64,000 nt of DNA. Origin: Bacillus sp. FJAT-28004 (GTDB taxonomy: Bacteria; Bacillota; Bacilli; Paenibacillales; Paenibacillaceae). Below, one piece after another: positions 62,395 to 64,000 of the stretch. Both the position numbers and the translations under genes were made by a program. Where the stretch lies: positions 65,261 through 129,260 of the forward strand of contig NZ_LGHP01000004.1 in NCBI RefSeq assembly GCF_001280845.1. Direction: 5' to 3'. Numbering within the stretch: position 1 is the stretch's first letter; every line of letters starts with the position of its first letter. Below the pieces are notes generated by a model. It made no database searches. It was not told the DNA's origin and saw nothing but the letters and a program-made list of their open reading frames with translations.

Positions 62395-62586
62395 CTATAA
62401 TCTTTTAAAAACATTTCCTTTTTCCTCAATGAGGTCAGTGTTTGGTATCCCTTTATTATATGATTGTCCTGAATGAACCTTACGTTGAATTTTGTCTCTC
62501 ACTATTGTTGAATCAGTCAAGGACTTTATTTTCCTTGAACAATAATTGCAGTAATGACGTTCAAAATCGCTGCCTGTAAAAAAGAC
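62395..62586 (-). pseudogene. Unidentified remnant with a CxxC motif
   Basis: An open minus-strand frame without a start contains TGSDFERHYCNYCSRKIKSL and SGQSYNKGIPNTDLIEEKG. The CNYC pair suggests a zinc knuckle. I recognise no family. It lies between two family A copies and may be the 3' part of a cassette gene. Confidence 0.4.
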
Positions 62587-62670
62587 TTAAATTTGCAAAT
62601 ACATTCTAAGGATATATGTACATGTGAGTTCGTAGCCAGCCAGAGATGAATAATCTTGGGAGGGGAAAGC

Positions 62671-62823
62671 ATGAATATCATGGGAAATATTCGATATACA
62701 TGGCATGATTGTTGGGTTAATTATTATCTAAATATGTTCAACTCCTGTTTGTGTGAAAGGCATAAGTCCTATTTGTTGAGAAAATCAGAATATCATCTTT
62801 CTAGGAGGAGGCGTTCCGTTTAA
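62671..62823 (+). CDS. Small protein (50 aa), unknown
   Basis: The ATG at 62671 follows GGGAGGGGAAAGC. The product begins MNIMGNIRYTWHDCWVNYYL and ends with a run of Arg residues; it contains two closely spaced Cys (SCLCERH). No family recognised. It is the only plus-strand gene candidate in this array. Confidence 0.45.
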   Translation: MNIMGNIRYTWHDCWVNYYLNMFNSCLCERHKSYLLRKSEYHLSRRRRSV

Positions 62824-62882
62824 GGACGTCTTTTTTATACGAGCAACAACTCTTGTTGTAGAAATGGCGGATTTTGGAAATT

Positions 62883-62990
62883 AAGTATTAGACTGACCTG
62901 TTAAAAAAACAAACGGCAGCCTTGGACGTGAAAATAAAGTCCTACCTCTGCATTATTATTGAACTAACGTTATCCGTTAGTTCAACGAGG
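62883..62990. repeat. Family A repeat, palindromic right end
   Basis: This copy matches the one at 955-1060 along its whole length, and its right end has arms TTGAACTAACG and CGTTAGTTCAA, a perfect 11-base stem (TTAT-C loop). It is the last copy of the array. Confidence 0.8.
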
Positions 62991-63079
62991 CTACCGTTGT
63001 TTGCAGCTTACTAGCCTCCCTCCAAAACCAAATGGTAAACCATAACAATTATGTCGTGTATCTGAGGGTATAACTCGTA

Positions 63080-63193
63080 CTAAAAGAGCCGCATGCCGCG
63101 CATCGCTTGATCTATCAAAATATTGGGAATTACACCTTGCACCTTGATATAACCGTTCTCCAACATAAATTCTTTCTGCTCATAGCTTAGCAT
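63080..63193 (-). pseudogene. N-terminal remnant of a PhyH-family dioxygenase
   Basis: The 37-residue frame from ATG 63193 (after AGAGGTGTG) reads MLSYEQKEFMLENGYIKVQG and VIPNILIDQAMRGM, the start of phytanoyl-CoA-dioxygenase-like proteins. It then ends at a TAG; the Fe(II) ligands are lost. Its start is 20 bases after the esterase stop, so the two formed an operon. Confidence 0.6.
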
Positions 63194-63212
63194 TTCAATA
63201 ATCACACCTCTA

Positions 63213-64000
63213 TCAAGACAGACTACCATATTTCAACCATCGGTCAACGAACGAATAAGTTTCTTTGCCATCCCACCGATGACCACCATCAAAAACAAAA
63301 TGCTGCAGTCGATCCTCTTGTCCCCACACCGAATATGCTTCGCGGGTAATGTCGAGCTGTTCGGTTACGTTCCGCATCCCGCGATCGCCGTTAAGCTCAT
63401 CCTTGTTACCGCTTTCTATTAACATTGGCCTTGGGGCGATCAACGCTCCCAAGTCTCCCATGTCCACATGGGTCCATAATGACGGCACGTAGTTGCAGCC
63501 GCAGTGGTAGGAATATTGGAGAAGCGAATCCTTGTAGCCGTAAAAGTAACCGCTGACCACCGCGCACTGTACCCGCTCATCCATCACGGCCAGCCACAAG
63601 GTCTGCAGCCCGCCTCCTGACAAGCCCGCGCAGCCGATCTTTCCGGGCGTACAATCGGTCCGGGTCACGATATAATCAATAAGACGGATGAGATCCCACG
63701 TCCACATACCGGTCAACGAGCGCCCGAGACTGATGGCGATATTGTTCAATGCAACGCACGTGCTGTTCAGGAAAGCTTTCTCCTCTTCGCCCTGGAGCAT
63801 CCATTCTCTGCGTTCGCCAAAACCTCTGGCGTCCGGGCAGAAGACGATATAGCCCTCCTCTACGAATCGCACTCCGTAGCCGTAATTGTAGATATCCACG
63901 GCTTCCGCGACTGCGGGAATATCGGTTCGGGAAGCCGGCGAATATTTGCCTGCACTGCCATGACCGTGTGGAGCAATCATGACAGGCCTCGATTCACCAG
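63213..64000 (-). CDS. Alpha/beta-hydrolase (acetylxylan-esterase/dienelactone-hydrolase-like), 5' end cut
   Basis: The frame is open to the right edge, so the N-terminus lies outside the window; the ATG at 63980 is internal. The visible 262 residues include RPVMIAPHGHGSAGKYSPAS (oxyanion region), the nucleophile elbow GCAGLSGGGLQTLWLAVMDE with its Ser, an acidic region ESGNKDELNGDRG and the catalytic His in FVFDGGHRWDG. The family removes acetyl or other ester groups from carbohydrates (AXE1-like). Together with the PhyH, GH2 and permease remnants it suggests an eroded glycan locus at the window's edges. Confidence 0.85.
   Translation of the reverse strand, partial: GESRPVMIAPHGHGSAGKYSPASRTDIPAVAEAVDIYNYGYGVRFVEEGYIVFCPDARGFGERREWMLQGEEEKAFLNSTCVALNNIAISLGRSLTGMWTWDLIRLIDYIVTRTDCTPGKIGCAGLSGGGLQTLWLAVMDERVQCAVVSGYFYGYKDSLLQYSYHCGCNYVPSLWTHVDMGDLGALIAPRPMLIESGNKDELNGDRGMRNVTEQLDITREAYSVWGQEDRLQHFVFDGGHRWDGKETYSFVDRWLKYGSLS

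Noticed and set aside
955..62990. Calling the repeats a CRISPR array or a classical integron
   Set aside because: Units are spaced by hundreds of bases with genes between them, which rules out CRISPR; no intact integrase or attI is present and the cores deviate from the attC consensus, so only an integron-like architecture is claimed.

Overview
The window looks like chromosomal DNA of a Paenibacillus-like Bacillota. The pointers are strong AGGAGG ribosome binding sites, TTGACA/TATAAT promoters, a lipoprotein-dependent sugar ABC importer followed by membrane-bound AraC control, S-layer-homology (SLH) proteins, PadR/DUF1048 and PadR/pentapeptide operons, a KinE-like PAS kinase, a DUF6254 small protein and a rifampin phosphotransferase. 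There is no rRNA, tRNA, CRISPR array, intact transposase or phage module. A striking feature is gene decay: I count about twenty remnants, many with internal deletions or frameshifts, among otherwise healthy genes.

Layout. 0-3 kb: DinB fragment, GH2 remnant, then three small AT-rich genes each separated by a repeat. 3.4-10 kb: PAS histidine kinase, a fused ABC permease remnant, methionine aminopeptidase, TetR and DUF1854 genes, and a broken ABC-2 exporter. 10-13 kb: PadR-DUF1048-DUF1048, then a second small repeat/gene array. 13-15 kb: TetR and cytochrome P450. 15-29 kb: a polysaccharide utilization locus on the minus strand, running PL6 lyase, AraC sensor-regulator, solute-binding lipoprotein, two permeases, GH88, secreted PL6 lyase, GH43-like enzyme, aldo/keto reductase remnant, cupin and Gfo/Idh oxidoreductase. 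It should depolymerise a uronate-containing polysaccharide outside the cell, import oligosaccharides, and finish cleavage inside. 29-45 kb: phosphoesterase, alpha-glucan phosphorylase, MarR/quinone reductase, PadR/pentapeptide, GH5, and a large SLH-anchored beta-helix protein with a membrane-bound parvulin-like foldase. 45-53 kb: SpoVB-like flippase, then an electrophile/aldehyde-response cluster (MFS, MerR, alcohol dehydrogenase, extended SDR, DJ-1 protein, LysR). 54-63 kb: rifampin phosphotransferase followed by a long repeat-bounded array of small genes. 63-64 kb: a carbohydrate-esterase-like hydrolase running off the edge.

The most unusual signal is a dispersed repeat (family A here), with about 19 full or partial copies at 0.9-5.4, 11.2-12.5 and 54.4-63.0 kb and none recognised in the PUL. 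A full copy has one end resembling CTAACCTGCCCGTTAGCTCA, a variable hairpin, and another end resembling CTATCGTTACCCGTTAG. Copies alternate with single small genes, mostly in one orientation, and several coding regions end inside the repeat. This is the architecture of an integron cassette array with attC sites, although the sequence does not fit the classical attC consensus exactly. A C-terminal tyrosine-recombinase fragment sits inside one split copy at 61.8-62.2 kb. A second palindromic family (TGACAAGAAC...GTTCTTGTCA, family B) occupies 34.7-50.7 kb. These repeats are the best candidates for an undescribed mobile or gene-capture system; a MITE or REP-like explanation remains open.
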